Assembly (NCBI GenBank): GCA_023715865.1
Contig: JAMBOW010000003.1
Location: 248,001-312,000, forward strand
From: Neobacillus mesonae
GTDB taxonomy: Bacteria > Bacillota > Bacilli > Paenibacillales > Paenibacillaceae
Direction: 5' to 3'
Length of the DNA: 64,000 bases
The notes below the pieces were generated by a model that was not told the origin of the DNA, did no database searches, and saw only the letters and a program-made list of their open reading frames with translations. This document shows positions 1-8,689 of this stretch, piece after piece (position 1 is the first letter of the stretch; every line of letters begins with the position of its first letter). The translations under genes and the position numbers were made by a program.

Positions 1-56
1 ATCATCAGAAGATACGATAGGATTGTTCATAAAGGATGATATAAAAGGAGCCCGCC

Positions 57-947
57 ATGGATATTAAACATGTAAAAACGTTCTGTGCAGTGGTGAAGCA
101 CGGCGGATTCTCTAAAGCGGCAGAAGCGCTTAGTTATGCGCAATCCACAGTGACGATGCATATTCAGTCACTGGAGCATGATCTGGATTTGCGTCTATTT
201 GACCGTCTTGGCAAAAAGACGATTCTGACAGAGCCGGGGAAGAGGTTTCACCAGTATGCTATAGAGCTTTTAGCGATCTATGAGAAGGCGAAAGAAATCT
301 CCAAAGAGAAGCATGAAGTGACTGGAAGCCTCAATATTACAGCGAATGAATCTGTTGCTGTCTATTTGCTGCCCCGCATTTTAAAGAAATTTAAAGAGCA
401 GCATCCTAAAGTGAATATTGTTATTGAGGCCTCCTCAGGAATAAACGAGCTGCAACGATTAAGAGAAGGCGAAACCGATGTGGTTTTTAGAATAGGGGAG
501 AAGCAGACATTCGAGGAACTGACTACGATCCCACTCAGGCTGGAGAAATTCGGCTGGATCATGCCGGCTGGATATAAGGACGGCGATGGCTTATTACAGC
601 AGTATCCATTCATTTATACTGAGCCAGAGTGCAGCTATCGGAAGCTGGTTCATCAGGTGCTCTTGGAGAATGGGACTACGCCTGAACGAACGCTGGAAAG
701 CTCCAGTATTGAGGTCATCAAGCAGTCGGTTATAGCCAATCTTGGTGTGGCGATCCTCCCGCACATGGTGACACGAGAGGCAGAAGCTAAAGGGGACCTT
801 GTTTACCGGGAGATTCAAATGCCTACGGAGATATATAGCCAGGCCTATTATCATAAAAACAGGTGGCTGTCTCCGGTAATGAAGGCGTTTATTGATTTAC
901 TAAGTAAGGAATTTGATGCGACGGAGATGTCAGGCGAGCTAAGCTGA
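57..947 (+). CDS. LysR family transcriptional regulator
   Basis: A 296-residue LysR-type regulator, close to the family norm of about 300. An N-terminal winged helix-turn-helix (about residues 1-60) contains the typical HGGFSKAAEALSYAQSTV recognition region. The rest reads as a substrate-binding domain (about 90-290) that would sense a small co-inducer. An AAAGGAG ribosome binding site lies 6 bases before the ATG. A hairpin terminator follows, so it is probably a single-gene unit. Its usual divergent target would lie left of the window, so the regulon cannot be read here. The family call is firm; the ligand is unknown. Confidence 0.93.
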   Translation: MDIKHVKTFCAVVKHGGFSKAAEALSYAQSTVTMHIQSLEHDLDLRLFDRLGKKTILTEPGKRFHQYAIELLAIYEKAKEISKEKHEVTGSLNITANESVAVYLLPRILKKFKEQHPKVNIVIEASSGINELQRLREGETDVVFRIGEKQTFEELTTIPLRLEKFGWIMPAGYKDGDGLLQQYPFIYTEPECSYRKLVHQVLLENGTTPERTLESSSIEVIKQSVIANLGVAILPHMVTREAEAKGDLVYREIQMPTEIYSQAYYHKNRWLSPVMKAFIDLLSKEFDATEMSGELS

Positions 948-981
948 ATAAACACAAGCAGTGTTAAAGAATGGACCGTAG

Positions 982-1010
982 AACGAGTACAAAGATGTGC
1001 TCGTTTTTTT
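982..1010 (+). terminator. Rho-independent terminator after the LysR gene
   Basis: Arms AACGAGTAC and GTGCTCGTT (one G-T pair) enclose a six-base loop and run into a T-rich tract. Confidence 0.8.
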
Positions 1011-1029
1011 ATTTTTTTCCAGAAAGAGG

Positions 1030-1080
1030 TTGACGTGGGTTCTGAATGGTTTGTATACTGTGTATAAAGATATATACAGT
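1030..1080 (+). promoter_or_regulatory. Promoter and palindromic operator of the yhcEFGHI-like operon
   Basis: TTGACG (1030-1035) and TATACT (1054-1059) are 18 bases apart. A palindrome at 1057-1080 overlaps the -10 and start region. Its arms ACTGTGTATA and TATATACAGT differ from perfect symmetry at one position around the centre AAGA. This architecture fits binding by the YtrA-type GntR protein encoded third in the cluster, which would then autorepress; that link is inferred. Confidence 0.65.
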
Positions 1081-1114
1081 AATCACACCTGGATCGATGA
1101 GGGGGATTTACATC

Positions 1115-1834
1115 ATGAGTTCGAGAGTATGGAAACAGGCTTGGTGGATGACGAAAAATGATTTGTGGCGTGACCGGTTTAACTGGATATGGACCTTGCT
1201 GTTTACTGCTTACACCGGATTGATCTGCGGCAGCCTCATGCATGGAGCAGTTGAGGATAAAGGATATACTTTAATGGGAGATAATATGTTTCTCATGTTT
1301 GTACCATTTTTGGGCTTTTTCTTCTCAAGACGGTCTTTCCGCTATTTACAGGAGGATTCTTATACACAGATGCTTGCTTATATGAGGCGGCTTCCTGTGC
1401 CGACCATTGCGATTCTTTGGAATCGGATCATACAGATGCTGATCACTTTTCTAATTAACGGGCTCGTCTTCTTTGCTTTAATTTACTTTGCAGAGCTTCG
1501 GAGCGAGAATTTTGGACTGTCGGGTGTCCTTGCCTTCGCAGTGACGTGGATTGCATACGGATTGTTCATTAATGCGATGTTCATCTTCTGGGAATTTAAT
1601 ATGAGCGGAAAGTGGTATTTTGTTCTAACGATGATCATGTTCGTCATCTGCATAGGTGGAGCATTAGTTGCTGCAATACTCGATCAAAACTTAATTGAAA
1701 TTACGATGCAGCAGAGCGCTGCGTATGGATTATTAGCTCCGGTCATGTGGGGAACGCTGCTGGTCGGCGCTGTCAGTCTGGCTGTCAGCTTCAAGCTGAC
1801 TTATAAACAGCTGTTAAAACGGGATTTGAGTTAA
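1115..1834 (+). CDS. Integral membrane protein, YhcE-like (ABC module subunit)
   Basis: About 239 residues from the ATG at 1115, which has GATGAGGGGG upstream. An in-frame start at 1046 would sit inside the promoter and operator, so it is rejected. The protein has about six hydrophobic segments and no extracytoplasmic enzyme motif. It is first in an operon whose order (membrane protein, YtrA-type GntR, ATPase, ATPase, permease) matches B. subtilis yhcEFGHI. It probably serves as a membrane partner for the following ATPase. The transported substrate is unknown; related modules respond to cell-envelope stress. Confidence 0.7.
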   Translation: MSSRVWKQAWWMTKNDLWRDRFNWIWTLLFTAYTGLICGSLMHGAVEDKGYTLMGDNMFLMFVPFLGFFFSRRSFRYLQEDSYTQMLAYMRRLPVPTIAILWNRIIQMLITFLINGLVFFALIYFAELRSENFGLSGVLAFAVTWIAYGLFINAMFIFWEFNMSGKWYFVLTMIMFVICIGGALVAAILDQNLIEITMQQSAAYGLLAPVMWGTLLVGAVSLAVSFKLTYKQLLKRDLS

Positions 1835-1905
1835 GGAACAGGACGGATGAAACATGAGAAGAATGAAGCGTAAAATCCTAAAGACTGAGAGGGGGGCGCT
1901 TTTTC

Positions 1906-2310
1906 GTGAATATACCTATACAAATTAATGAAAACAGCGCAGAGCCCTTATACCATCAGATTGAAAGTCAGCTTCGGTCACTGATCATCGCCGGTCAGAT
2001 TAAGGAGGGGACACTATTGCCATCCATACGTGAATTTGCAAGCAATCTCAGCTGCAGTGTCATCACGGTAAGGAGAGTGTATCAGGATCTGGAGAACGAA
2101 GGGCTGCTTCGTACGAAACAGGGGACGGGCACCTTTGTAGCTCAAGTCGGTGTGAAGGAACGGGATGAGTTCAAGCATACGGCTGTAAAGGATGCGCTTG
2201 TTCAAGCTGCTAAGGTTGGAATATCCGTCGGCAGTACCCAGGAAGAATTGAAAGCTTGGTTCGATGAGGCGCTGAGCGAGGTCTATGACGGAAAGGAGGA
2301 GAGGCAGTGA
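1906..2310 (+). CDS. YtrA-subfamily GntR transcriptional regulator (YhcF-like)
   Basis: A short 134-residue GntR regulator starting at GTG after AGGGGGGCG. The winged helix (about residues 10-80) carries the family signature PLYHQIESQLRSLIIAGQI and a TVRRVYQDLENEGLL recognition helix. Only about 50 residues follow, as in YtrA-type repressors, which lack a large ligand domain and dimerise through a short helical tail. Its stop overlaps the next start (TGATG), so translation is probably coupled. It most likely represses its own operon through the palindrome at 1057-1080. Confidence 0.88.
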   Translation: MNIPIQINENSAEPLYHQIESQLRSLIIAGQIKEGTLLPSIREFASNLSCSVITVRRVYQDLENEGLLRTKQGTGTFVAQVGVKERDEFKHTAVKDALVQAAKVGISVGSTQEELKAWFDEALSEVYDGKEERQ

Positions 2311-3233
2311 TGACAGAAACCTCAGTGATATCCATGCAGGGCGTATATAAATCCAGAAAAGAGAAAACCATCGGACCCATCAATTTGGAGCTGGCAGCAG
2401 GATTTATATATGCGATTGTGGGGCATAACGGTTCGGGTAAAAGCACCCTCTTGAATATGATCCACAAAGTCGTTCTGCCGGAAACCGGACGCATACTTTG
2501 GTTTGGCAGTGAATTCGAAGGGGAGCTTCCGACTGAACTTCGGGAAAAGATTGGATATGTTGCAGAGCATTCTAATATTGAAGAGGATTTGCTTACGGCA
2601 AGAGAAGCGGCTGTTTTTAGATCTTACTGGTATTCCGATTGGAATCAGAGTCTGTTTGATGAGCTGCTGACCAAATTTGAAGTTCCACTCAAGACGAAGC
2701 TTAAGAAAATGTCCAAAGGGGAGCGTAGGAAATTTGAAATTGCTGCAGCTTTGGCTACGCAGCCGAGTGTGCTCATATTAGATGAGCCTTCTTCCGGCCT
2801 CGATCCCTTCGCCTGGAAGCAGATGATAACAGAGCTGCAGCAATTTATGGAACAGGGAAATACGACCATTCTTATCGCCACCCATATTATTGAAGAAATT
2901 CGGCGTTTAGCCGACTATATCATTCTGATGCATAGAGGGCAGACCTTGGGGATGGTGGAGAAAGACCTCCTGCTGGACAGCTGGAGAGAGATTTGGTACG
3001 AGGGCGAAATCAAGCCTGCGCATTTACCGGGAATTGTAGACTGGTCGGAGGAAACGAGTCGTTTGCGCCGAATTGTGACTACGCACACGAGTGACGTGCT
3101 GGAAATTTTCTCAGAGGCGGGAATCTCGCCCGTGAAAACCCGAATTCTTGAGCTTGACGAAATATTGGCCTACTGGATTGAAGGATATGGACCGGCAGGC
3201 TGGGAGACGAAAAAGGGGGAGAATGTAGGATGA
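2310..3233 (+). CDS. ABC transporter ATP-binding protein (YhcG-like)
   Basis: A 307-residue nucleotide-binding subunit. Walker A is GHNGSGKST, the signature region is MSKGERRKFEIA and Walker B is VLILDEPSSGLDP, with a switch histidine in IATHIIEE. The ATG at 2310 overlaps the preceding stop and has GGAAAGGAGGAG upstream; the GTG three bases earlier is also possible. The C-terminal 80 residues are an accessory domain found in drug and peptide exporters. Together with the membrane proteins of this operon it should form an ABC-2 type exporter. Substrate unknown. Confidence 0.88.
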   Translation: MTETSVISMQGVYKSRKEKTIGPINLELAAGFIYAIVGHNGSGKSTLLNMIHKVVLPETGRILWFGSEFEGELPTELREKIGYVAEHSNIEEDLLTAREAAVFRSYWYSDWNQSLFDELLTKFEVPLKTKLKKMSKGERRKFEIAAALATQPSVLILDEPSSGLDPFAWKQMITELQQFMEQGNTTILIATHIIEEIRRLADYIILMHRGQTLGMVEKDLLLDSWREIWYEGEIKPAHLPGIVDWSEETSRLRRIVTTHTSDVLEIFSEAGISPVKTRILELDEILAYWIEGYGPAGWETKKGENVG

Positions 3234-4132
3234 ATCGATTAGAACTAAGCCACGTAATGAAGCAGTATGGAGACAAGACGGCAGTAAATGGTGTGACGCT
3301 GAATGTAGAAGAAGGGGAAATTTACGGTTTGCTGGGCGCGAATGGCGCGGGCAAGACAACAACGATGCGGATGGTGCTGGGGCTGATTTATCCGGATGGC
3401 GGAGACATTTTGTACAATGGGAAACAATTCAGTCCTGAACTGCAGCACATTATGGGTTATCTACCGGAGGAGCGGGGAATGTATCCGAAGGTTAAGGTAA
3501 GCGAGCAGATAAATTACTTGGGCAGACTTCGTGGTATGAATGCAAAGGATGCAGACCAGAGTTTGAGATACTGGCTTGATCGGTTTGAAGTTCCGGATTA
3601 TTACGATAAACGGATTGAAGAGCTGTCGAAGGGGAACCAACAGAAGATGGGCTTCATTGCTGCTGTCGTCCACCGTCCGCAAATTTTGATCCTGGATGAA
3701 GCATTCAGCGGGCTCGATCCGGTTAACGTAGAGCTGCTTAAAGCGACGGTGAAGGAGCTTAGGGATGAAGGTACCTCAATTCTGTTCTCTACCCATCGGA
3801 TGGAGCATGTTGAGGAGCTGTGCAGGAACATAACGATTCTCCATCGTTCCAATACCGTAGTACAAGGGGGCATTCATGAGATCAAGTCACGGTATCCACG
3901 CGAGCATGTACGTCTTGTAACAACGGATAGAGTCGGTGGTCTTGAGAGCGTTCCAGGCGTATCCCGTGTCGAAGAAATGGAGAAGGGATATCTCATTACG
4001 ATTTCTTCACCGGATGCAGCTCAGTTGATTTTGCAAAAGGCACTGGTAGACTCAACGGTTGAGCATTTCGAGATTAAAGAACCTACATTAAACCAGATCT
4101 TTATCAAGGAGGTAGGAACCGGACATGAATAA
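3230..4132 (+). CDS. ABC transporter ATP-binding protein (YhcH/NatA-like)
   Basis: A 300-residue ATPase with Walker A GANGAGKTT, signature LSKGNQQKMGF and Walker B ILILDEAFSGLDP. A C-terminal domain typical of NatA/YhaQ-type exporters (DUF4162-like) follows from about residue 220. It overlaps the upstream ATPase by four bases (ATGA) and the downstream permease by eight, so the three are co-translated. It pairs most naturally with the NatB-like permease just after it. NatAB-type pumps export sodium or drugs; the exact substrate cannot be read here. Confidence 0.9.
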   Translation: MNRLELSHVMKQYGDKTAVNGVTLNVEEGEIYGLLGANGAGKTTTMRMVLGLIYPDGGDILYNGKQFSPELQHIMGYLPEERGMYPKVKVSEQINYLGRLRGMNAKDADQSLRYWLDRFEVPDYYDKRIEELSKGNQQKMGFIAAVVHRPQILILDEAFSGLDPVNVELLKATVKELRDEGTSILFSTHRMEHVEELCRNITILHRSNTVVQGGIHEIKSRYPREHVRLVTTDRVGGLESVPGVSRVEEMEKGYLITISSPDAAQLILQKALVDSTVEHFEIKEPTLNQIFIKEVGTGHE

Positions 4133-5435
4133 ACTCGGGACGATTATCGGTTTTACTTACAAACAAAAGGCTAAGACGAAAGCCTTTAAGGTCACGACAC
4201 TAGTCCTTGTTATTTTGATGACCATCGGGATGAATATCCCATATCTGATTGATATGTTCGCTGGTAATGATGGGGGCAGTGGAGGCAGTGGGGGTGCTGC
4301 TCCAGCAGACATTCCAGCTATAGGGTTAGTGGTAGGAGATCAGCAGGATACGGGCCAAGCGCTTGAGGAGTTTGCGGCAAGCCAGCAGGTGCCTGCACTT
4401 CGCTGGATATCATATGAGCAGGCTGATACGCCGGAGCTGCAATCGGATCTTGCCGACGGAGTCATTGATGGTTATGTGGAACTTCATGCTCCAGGTGATG
4501 GAACGACTCCAATGGCAACCTACTATTCTGAAGATGGTATTCCGGATCCTGCCGTAATGACGACAGTTCAAACCGGGCTGCAAAATGCAAAGACCAGTTC
4601 CATCGTTCAAAATGCGCTGAGTCCAGAGCAAATCGAGGCAATCAGTGTACCGGTTGTCGTCGATGTGCAGGAAGCCAGCGTTGATAATGAGGCACCTGCT
4701 GCAGGAGCGGAAGCAAGCGAAGCGGTCGATTATATTTTTGTTTATGTCCTTATGATTCTGTTCTTCTTCTCGATCATTATGACTGGTAATATGATTGCTT
4801 CTGAGATTACAGCAGAGAAAAGCTCGCGCATCATGGAAATTCTCATTACGAGTGTATCTCCGCTGACGCAAATGTTTGGAAAAATCATCGGTATTTTCCT
4901 GCTGAGCTTGACCCAAATTGGCATTTTCGGGCTCGTTATCTTTGCGAATCTGATGCTGCCTCATAATATGGAGCTGCTTCGCGGTATAGATATTGACCTG
5001 TCTACCTTGAATTTAAATGTACTGATCTATGGATTCTTGTTCTACATCCTTGGTTACTTCCTGTATGCTGTACTGTTTGCGGCCATTGGCTCCATTGTCA
5101 GCCGTACAGAGGAGCTCGGTCAGGCGCTGACTCCGATGACAATGCTGTCTCTAGTCGCGTTTTATATCGGAATCTTCAGTTTAGGTACACCGAACAGCCT
5201 GCTTGTGCAAATTTCAAGCTTTGTTCCGTTCACTTCGCCAACCGTTATGATTCTCCGCATCGGAATGGGTGAAATTGCTATTTGGGAAATCTGGGTGTCA
5301 CTCGTCATTCTGGTTGCTTCAATTCTTATCTTCGGATGGCTGTCGGCAAAAATTTACCGTACAGGCGTGCTGATGTACGGCAAGCGCCCAAGCATCAAAG
5401 AGCTTAGAAAGGCGATGAAGGCGTACAAGATTTAA
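4125..5435 (+). CDS. ABC-2 type permease (YhcI/NatB-like)
   Basis: A 436-residue membrane subunit. One N-terminal membrane helix (about 20-45) is followed by a large extracytoplasmic domain that opens with a Gly/Ser-rich linker. Five or six C-terminal helices begin near residue 205, with the NatB-type motif ITAEKSSRIMEILITSVSP. It is longer than B. subtilis YhcI (about 310) because of the extracellular insert. It ends the operon. Function as partner of the overlapping NatA-like ATPase is well supported by position; substrate unknown. Confidence 0.88.
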   Translation: MNKLGTIIGFTYKQKAKTKAFKVTTLVLVILMTIGMNIPYLIDMFAGNDGGSGGSGGAAPADIPAIGLVVGDQQDTGQALEEFAASQQVPALRWISYEQADTPELQSDLADGVIDGYVELHAPGDGTTPMATYYSEDGIPDPAVMTTVQTGLQNAKTSSIVQNALSPEQIEAISVPVVVDVQEASVDNEAPAAGAEASEAVDYIFVYVLMILFFFSIIMTGNMIASEITAEKSSRIMEILITSVSPLTQMFGKIIGIFLLSLTQIGIFGLVIFANLMLPHNMELLRGIDIDLSTLNLNVLIYGFLFYILGYFLYAVLFAAIGSIVSRTEELGQALTPMTMLSLVAFYIGIFSLGTPNSLLVQISSFVPFTSPTVMILRIGMGEIAIWEIWVSLVILVASILIFGWLSAKIYRTGVLMYGKRPSIKELRKAMKAYKI

Positions 5436-5799
5436 GTACGACGACGTACCTCCTGTTAACTTTAGATTTAAATGTCGTTAAGTTGATGGTATTCTGTCGG
5501 TAGATTTATATAAAAATGTCGTTTTCCCTGGATAAATTAAGGTTTTTCAATAGAACCTCCATGAATCTAATACGAAATTGACTTTATAGCATTATGTCGT
5601 TTTTATAAATATTAAGAACAGTAGAAGCTTGTTCTAGTTTGTGAATGGTGTGAAAAGTAATTAAAGCAGAGAAGGTGCTGTGGTGTTGTCATAATTAAAA
5701 TTCCAGAATTCTTGAAATTGATTTATCATTAGTTAGTGTGAACAGAGTAATTAATTGTAAAAATGAATAAATAAATAAAATTATGACAAGAGTGAACTA
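5436..5799. other. Gene-free AT-rich spacer with repeated ATGTCGTT motif
   Basis: No credible gene was found. The octamer ATGTCGTT occurs three times (5472-5479, 5516-5523, 5594-5601). The spacer marks the change from the ABC operon to the AT-rich accessory stretch. Confidence 0.4.
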
Positions 5800-5840
5800 G
5801 AACACAAAAAACCGTCTTAAAAAGGCGGTTTTTTGTGTTC
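5800..5840. terminator. Bidirectional rho-independent terminator
   Basis: An A-rich/T-rich hairpin with arms GAACACAAAAAACCG and CGGTTTTTTGTGTTC. It can end the ABC operon on the plus strand and the broken gene on the minus strand. Confidence 0.85.
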
Positions 5841-5897
5841 TATCTAGACTGGAAATTCTCAGTCGCTTTTATAGAAGACCGACTGTTCCAATTAAAG

Positions 5898-7673
5898 TTA
5901 TGGTTTGCATATTATATGGGCTTGAATACCTAATTCTTTACACATTGATATGAATGATGATAGCAGCCAAAATAACTGAATAACTTGAGGGCGAGTAGAA
6001 ATTTTATCTTTTAGTTTATTTAACTCGTTAGTTAACTCAGCTTTTGATATGTAGTTTACAACAAGGTATATATGGTTTGATGAATTTGGATGGTTTAATG
6101 CCTTTAAATAACAGGAAGCCCCGTTTTCCACTGTATCCCCAATTCGCTTTAGAGCAATTTTTGTATCATTGTAATATGAAGACCACCTCACTTTTTTTGC
6201 ATCTAATTGTGAAGAATTAATATTCATATTTCCGATATTTTTTAAAGCTTGTCCGACAACTTCATGAAAGGCTGATGCTGACATCTGAGAAGTTGAATAT
6301 TTTGCGTGGTAGAAAGAAATGTTTTTAGGATTTTTTACAGATATATAATCAGCAAATTCGTTACCAAGATCATCACAAAATAGATAATCCGAATTATGCG
6401 CTAAATTAGTTTCTATAAAGTTAAATATGGAGTTAGAGCTGAAAGAATTACTCGTTTTAGTGTACCCTTTTCGGATGTAACATTTTCTAAATCTTTGTGT
6501 GATTCAAATACCTCTAAAAATGAATCTAGATTTCCTAAAAGCCTTGTATCTTTAAATAGACGTTTACTGGTATAGATAACATCAACTTCGGTGAATGTAA
6601 TGATAAAATTTTGATTTCTGTTTATATAATCTAACAAATTGATTTCTTGATCAGTGAATTTTAAAATGATTCTTTTGAGTCTGGGTGAACTAATTGTAAT
6701 AGAATTTATATTTTTTTTAATAGTGGTTTTTTTATCATATGGGTTCTGAACATTATGAGTGATTTTTTTATCACTTATTCGTTTATTCTCTACGGTGAAA
6801 TATGATTCAAAATTCTCTAAGATCTTCTGTAAGTTTATATTTTTGCTACGATCTTTATCGTAACGATATTCAACTGAATCAAGGGAGCCAGTTTCAAGTT
6901 CAGTTAAAAGGTCATTAAAAATGAAATAGAATACTAGAGGGGTTTAATGAAGGCAAAATTTCGCCGGCTTTTAAAGGTGTTGAAAAGTTATCAAGAAATG
7001 AATCGGCTAAAACAAAGTTCTTGATCTTATCAATAATTTCTTGTAACCAACAAACATATTCATGGAAAGTGACCTTTTTTCCTAGTTTATTAATGCGTGA
7101 GGTATTAAGTGCTAGAGAAATACGATTATCACTTTCCTTAATTCTTATATTCTTCAATACGTAACGGCCTAAATAAGCAGCCGAAAAAGATGACCTAAGG
7201 TCATTAGCTTCAACGTTACGATTCCTGATAGCATTGTCGCTTATATCCATATTTGCCATGGAAAACTTCTCAAAGTATGCTTTATCACTTAAAAAGAGAC
7301 GAGATATCGTTAAATAATCAACATCAGAAATTCGCTTTTCGATAAGTTTTTCTAAACCACTTATATTTTTTTTGCTTATCACTAGCATATCGTTATGCTG
7401 GACCAAAAGTAGGTATGCATATTTAATTTCTTCTTCTGCTCCATCCGAATTTAAGAATCCAGGTTTATCTTTTATCTTAAAAACACATAACGAATACTCG
7501 ACGACAACTCCACTTTTAGAGAGAGGAAATGATTCATTAACTATTTTAGCTACATAGTTACCTATTTTGCGGTGAGAAACTTTTTTGAATATCTCATTTA
7601 TAAATGAGGTTGAAAGATATTTTTCCCTGTGATAGAAATATGCTGCTTCACTTAAAATTAACCGTTCAATCAA
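5898..7673 (-). pseudogene. Large AT-rich hypothetical (defence-island type) gene broken by two frameshifts
   Basis: Three consecutive minus-strand reading frames join into one protein of about 590 residues. The first piece (7673 to about 6930) runs into the second frame at a CCCC tract (ending LPSLNP, resuming FIFNDLLTELETG). The second piece runs to 6413. The third frame resumes near an AAAAGGG tract (about 6465) and continues without a stop as FNFIETNLAHNSDYLFCDD to 5898. The C-terminal part has the pattern LFCDDLGNEFADYI, then SFYHAKYS, then SASAFHEVVGQALKNIGNM. I associate that pattern with uncharacterised proteins of defence or helicase loci, but I cannot name the family securely. Base composition is much more AT-rich than the flanks, suggesting transfer. 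Two recent indels or two homopolymer sequencing errors are both possible. Confidence 0.65.
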
Positions 7674-7762
7674 TTCATTGCCTCCCTTTCGAGGAAATTA
7701 TTATTACTAGTACAAAAGTATCATATTTTGGGATTATTTGTCGATAAACTGATTCGGTAAAA

Positions 7763-7857
7763 CCAACTACTTTTCAGTTGAGTTTAGTTCAAAATACATT
7801 ACACGGCACATATTATAAAGCTTTTTCATTAAACTAACGGGCAGGTTAGTTTAATAA
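7763..7857 (+). repeat. Composite intergenic repeat, copy 1 (degenerate 5' part, intact 3' hairpin)
   Basis: The 3' hairpin has perfect 8-base arms AAACTAAC (7831-7838) and GTTAGTTT (7845-7852) around GGGCAG, preceded by TTTTTCATT as in copies 3 and 4. Upstream, TTTAGTTCAAAA resembles the right arm and tail of the first hairpin seen elsewhere. Confidence 0.6.
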
Positions 7858-7895
7858 GATACATTCCATTAAGTCCTGTTAAATTGTAACTTTGA

Positions 7896-8036
7896 ACTAT
7901 AAATAGAGGTGGACTTGATCGAAATTGTTCAGATCAATATGAGAAACAAGATCAATATGCTTGGAATGGTCTCGGTGCAACTGATTGGATTATAGGAGTG
8001 ACTCTAGTAGTAGTTTTTTTGATAATAATCAACTAA
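7896..8036 (+). pseudogene. Small membrane-protein reading frame without a normal start
   Basis: An open frame of about 46 codons ends at TAA 8034. It reads DRNCSDQYEKQDQYAWNGL followed by a strong hydrophobic tail WIIGVTLVVVFLIIIN. An AGAGGTGG sequence lies at 7905-7912, but no ATG, GTG or TTG follows in this frame, so it is either degraded or uses an unusual start. It sits between two copies of the composite repeat, like the other small genes of this stretch. The hydrophobic tail suggests a single-pass membrane protein. Confidence that it is expressed is low. Confidence 0.3.
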
Positions 8037-8045
8037 AAGTAGCAT

Positions 8046-8079
8046 GGAGCAGTTTGCCGTTTGGTATCTGCTCCTTTTT
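8046..8079 (+). repeat. Composite intergenic repeat, copy 2 (terminator-like hairpin only)
   Basis: Arms GGAGCAG (8046-8052) and CTGCTCC (8068-8074) are followed by TTTTTC. The sequence matches the central hairpin of copies 3 and 6. It lies 10 bases after the stop of the small membrane frame. Confidence 0.65.
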
Positions 8080-8689
8080 CTTGTCCCTGGATGAGTGCAA
8101 AAAATATGTATGGAATCATTGCTTTTCCTGCATCTCCGAAAAGAGTCTAACAATCAAACTTTATCATTTGTAGTTAGTTCAAAAAGATCAATTAGATAAG
8201 CAAGAGCTTGTATACTGAGTGGATATGATATGTTTTAATTTGTTCAATAACTGATGGGACTGATCTGAGTTATAAATTAAATTAAGTGTAGAAACTACGC
8301 CTAAATAATAAGCCACTGATCTCAATTGAGATCAGTGGCTTATTAAGTATAAATAAACGTGTGTGTTGATGGATTTATTCAATTGAGAATATCATTGGCC
8401 ATAGTGCATGCAGTATCGCTAGGAAGCCTTTAAAAATGTTGTTTGATTTCTATTGACAATCCCTATGCCTAAAATATTCTACACGGTGACAACAGAGTAA
8501 TCTCGGGTTAAGGAACTTAAGATTCACTGATGAGTAGTCACTTAATCATCCTAAACAGTTAACTGAGTTTAGTGAAAAAATAATAAAGCTGTTGAAAAGA
8601 TAAGTGAAATAAATTGCCCTAGGTAAGTAATTCGAAATCAAAAAAGAAGAGACCAATTAGTGAATTAGTCACTTCAAAACAGAAGAAGA
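8080..8689. other. Gene-free AT-rich spacer
   Basis: No supported coding region. It contains a 38-bp perfect palindrome (listed separately), a promoter-like TTGACA-N16-TATTCT at 8453-8480 with no gene downstream, and GTTAGTTCAAAAAGATC near 8173, which resembles a further decayed piece of the composite repeat. Confidence 0.4.
8307..8344. repeat. 38-bp perfect palindrome
   Basis: Two 19-base arms meet without a loop at AATT. The left arm is AATAAGCCACTGATCTCAA and the right arm is its exact complement. There is no T tract, so it is not a standard terminator, and no gene ends immediately upstream on the plus strand. Confidence 0.85.

Noticed and set aside
7985-8173. 62-codon plus-strand open frame
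   Set aside because: It crosses the repeat copy 2 hairpin, has no proper ribosome binding site, and competes with the better membrane-protein frame ending at 8036.
8520-8620. CTGATGAG at 8527 resembles a hammerhead ribozyme core
   Set aside because: A proper stem II and GAAA segment at the right distance, and flanking stems I and III, could not be assembled; likely chance.
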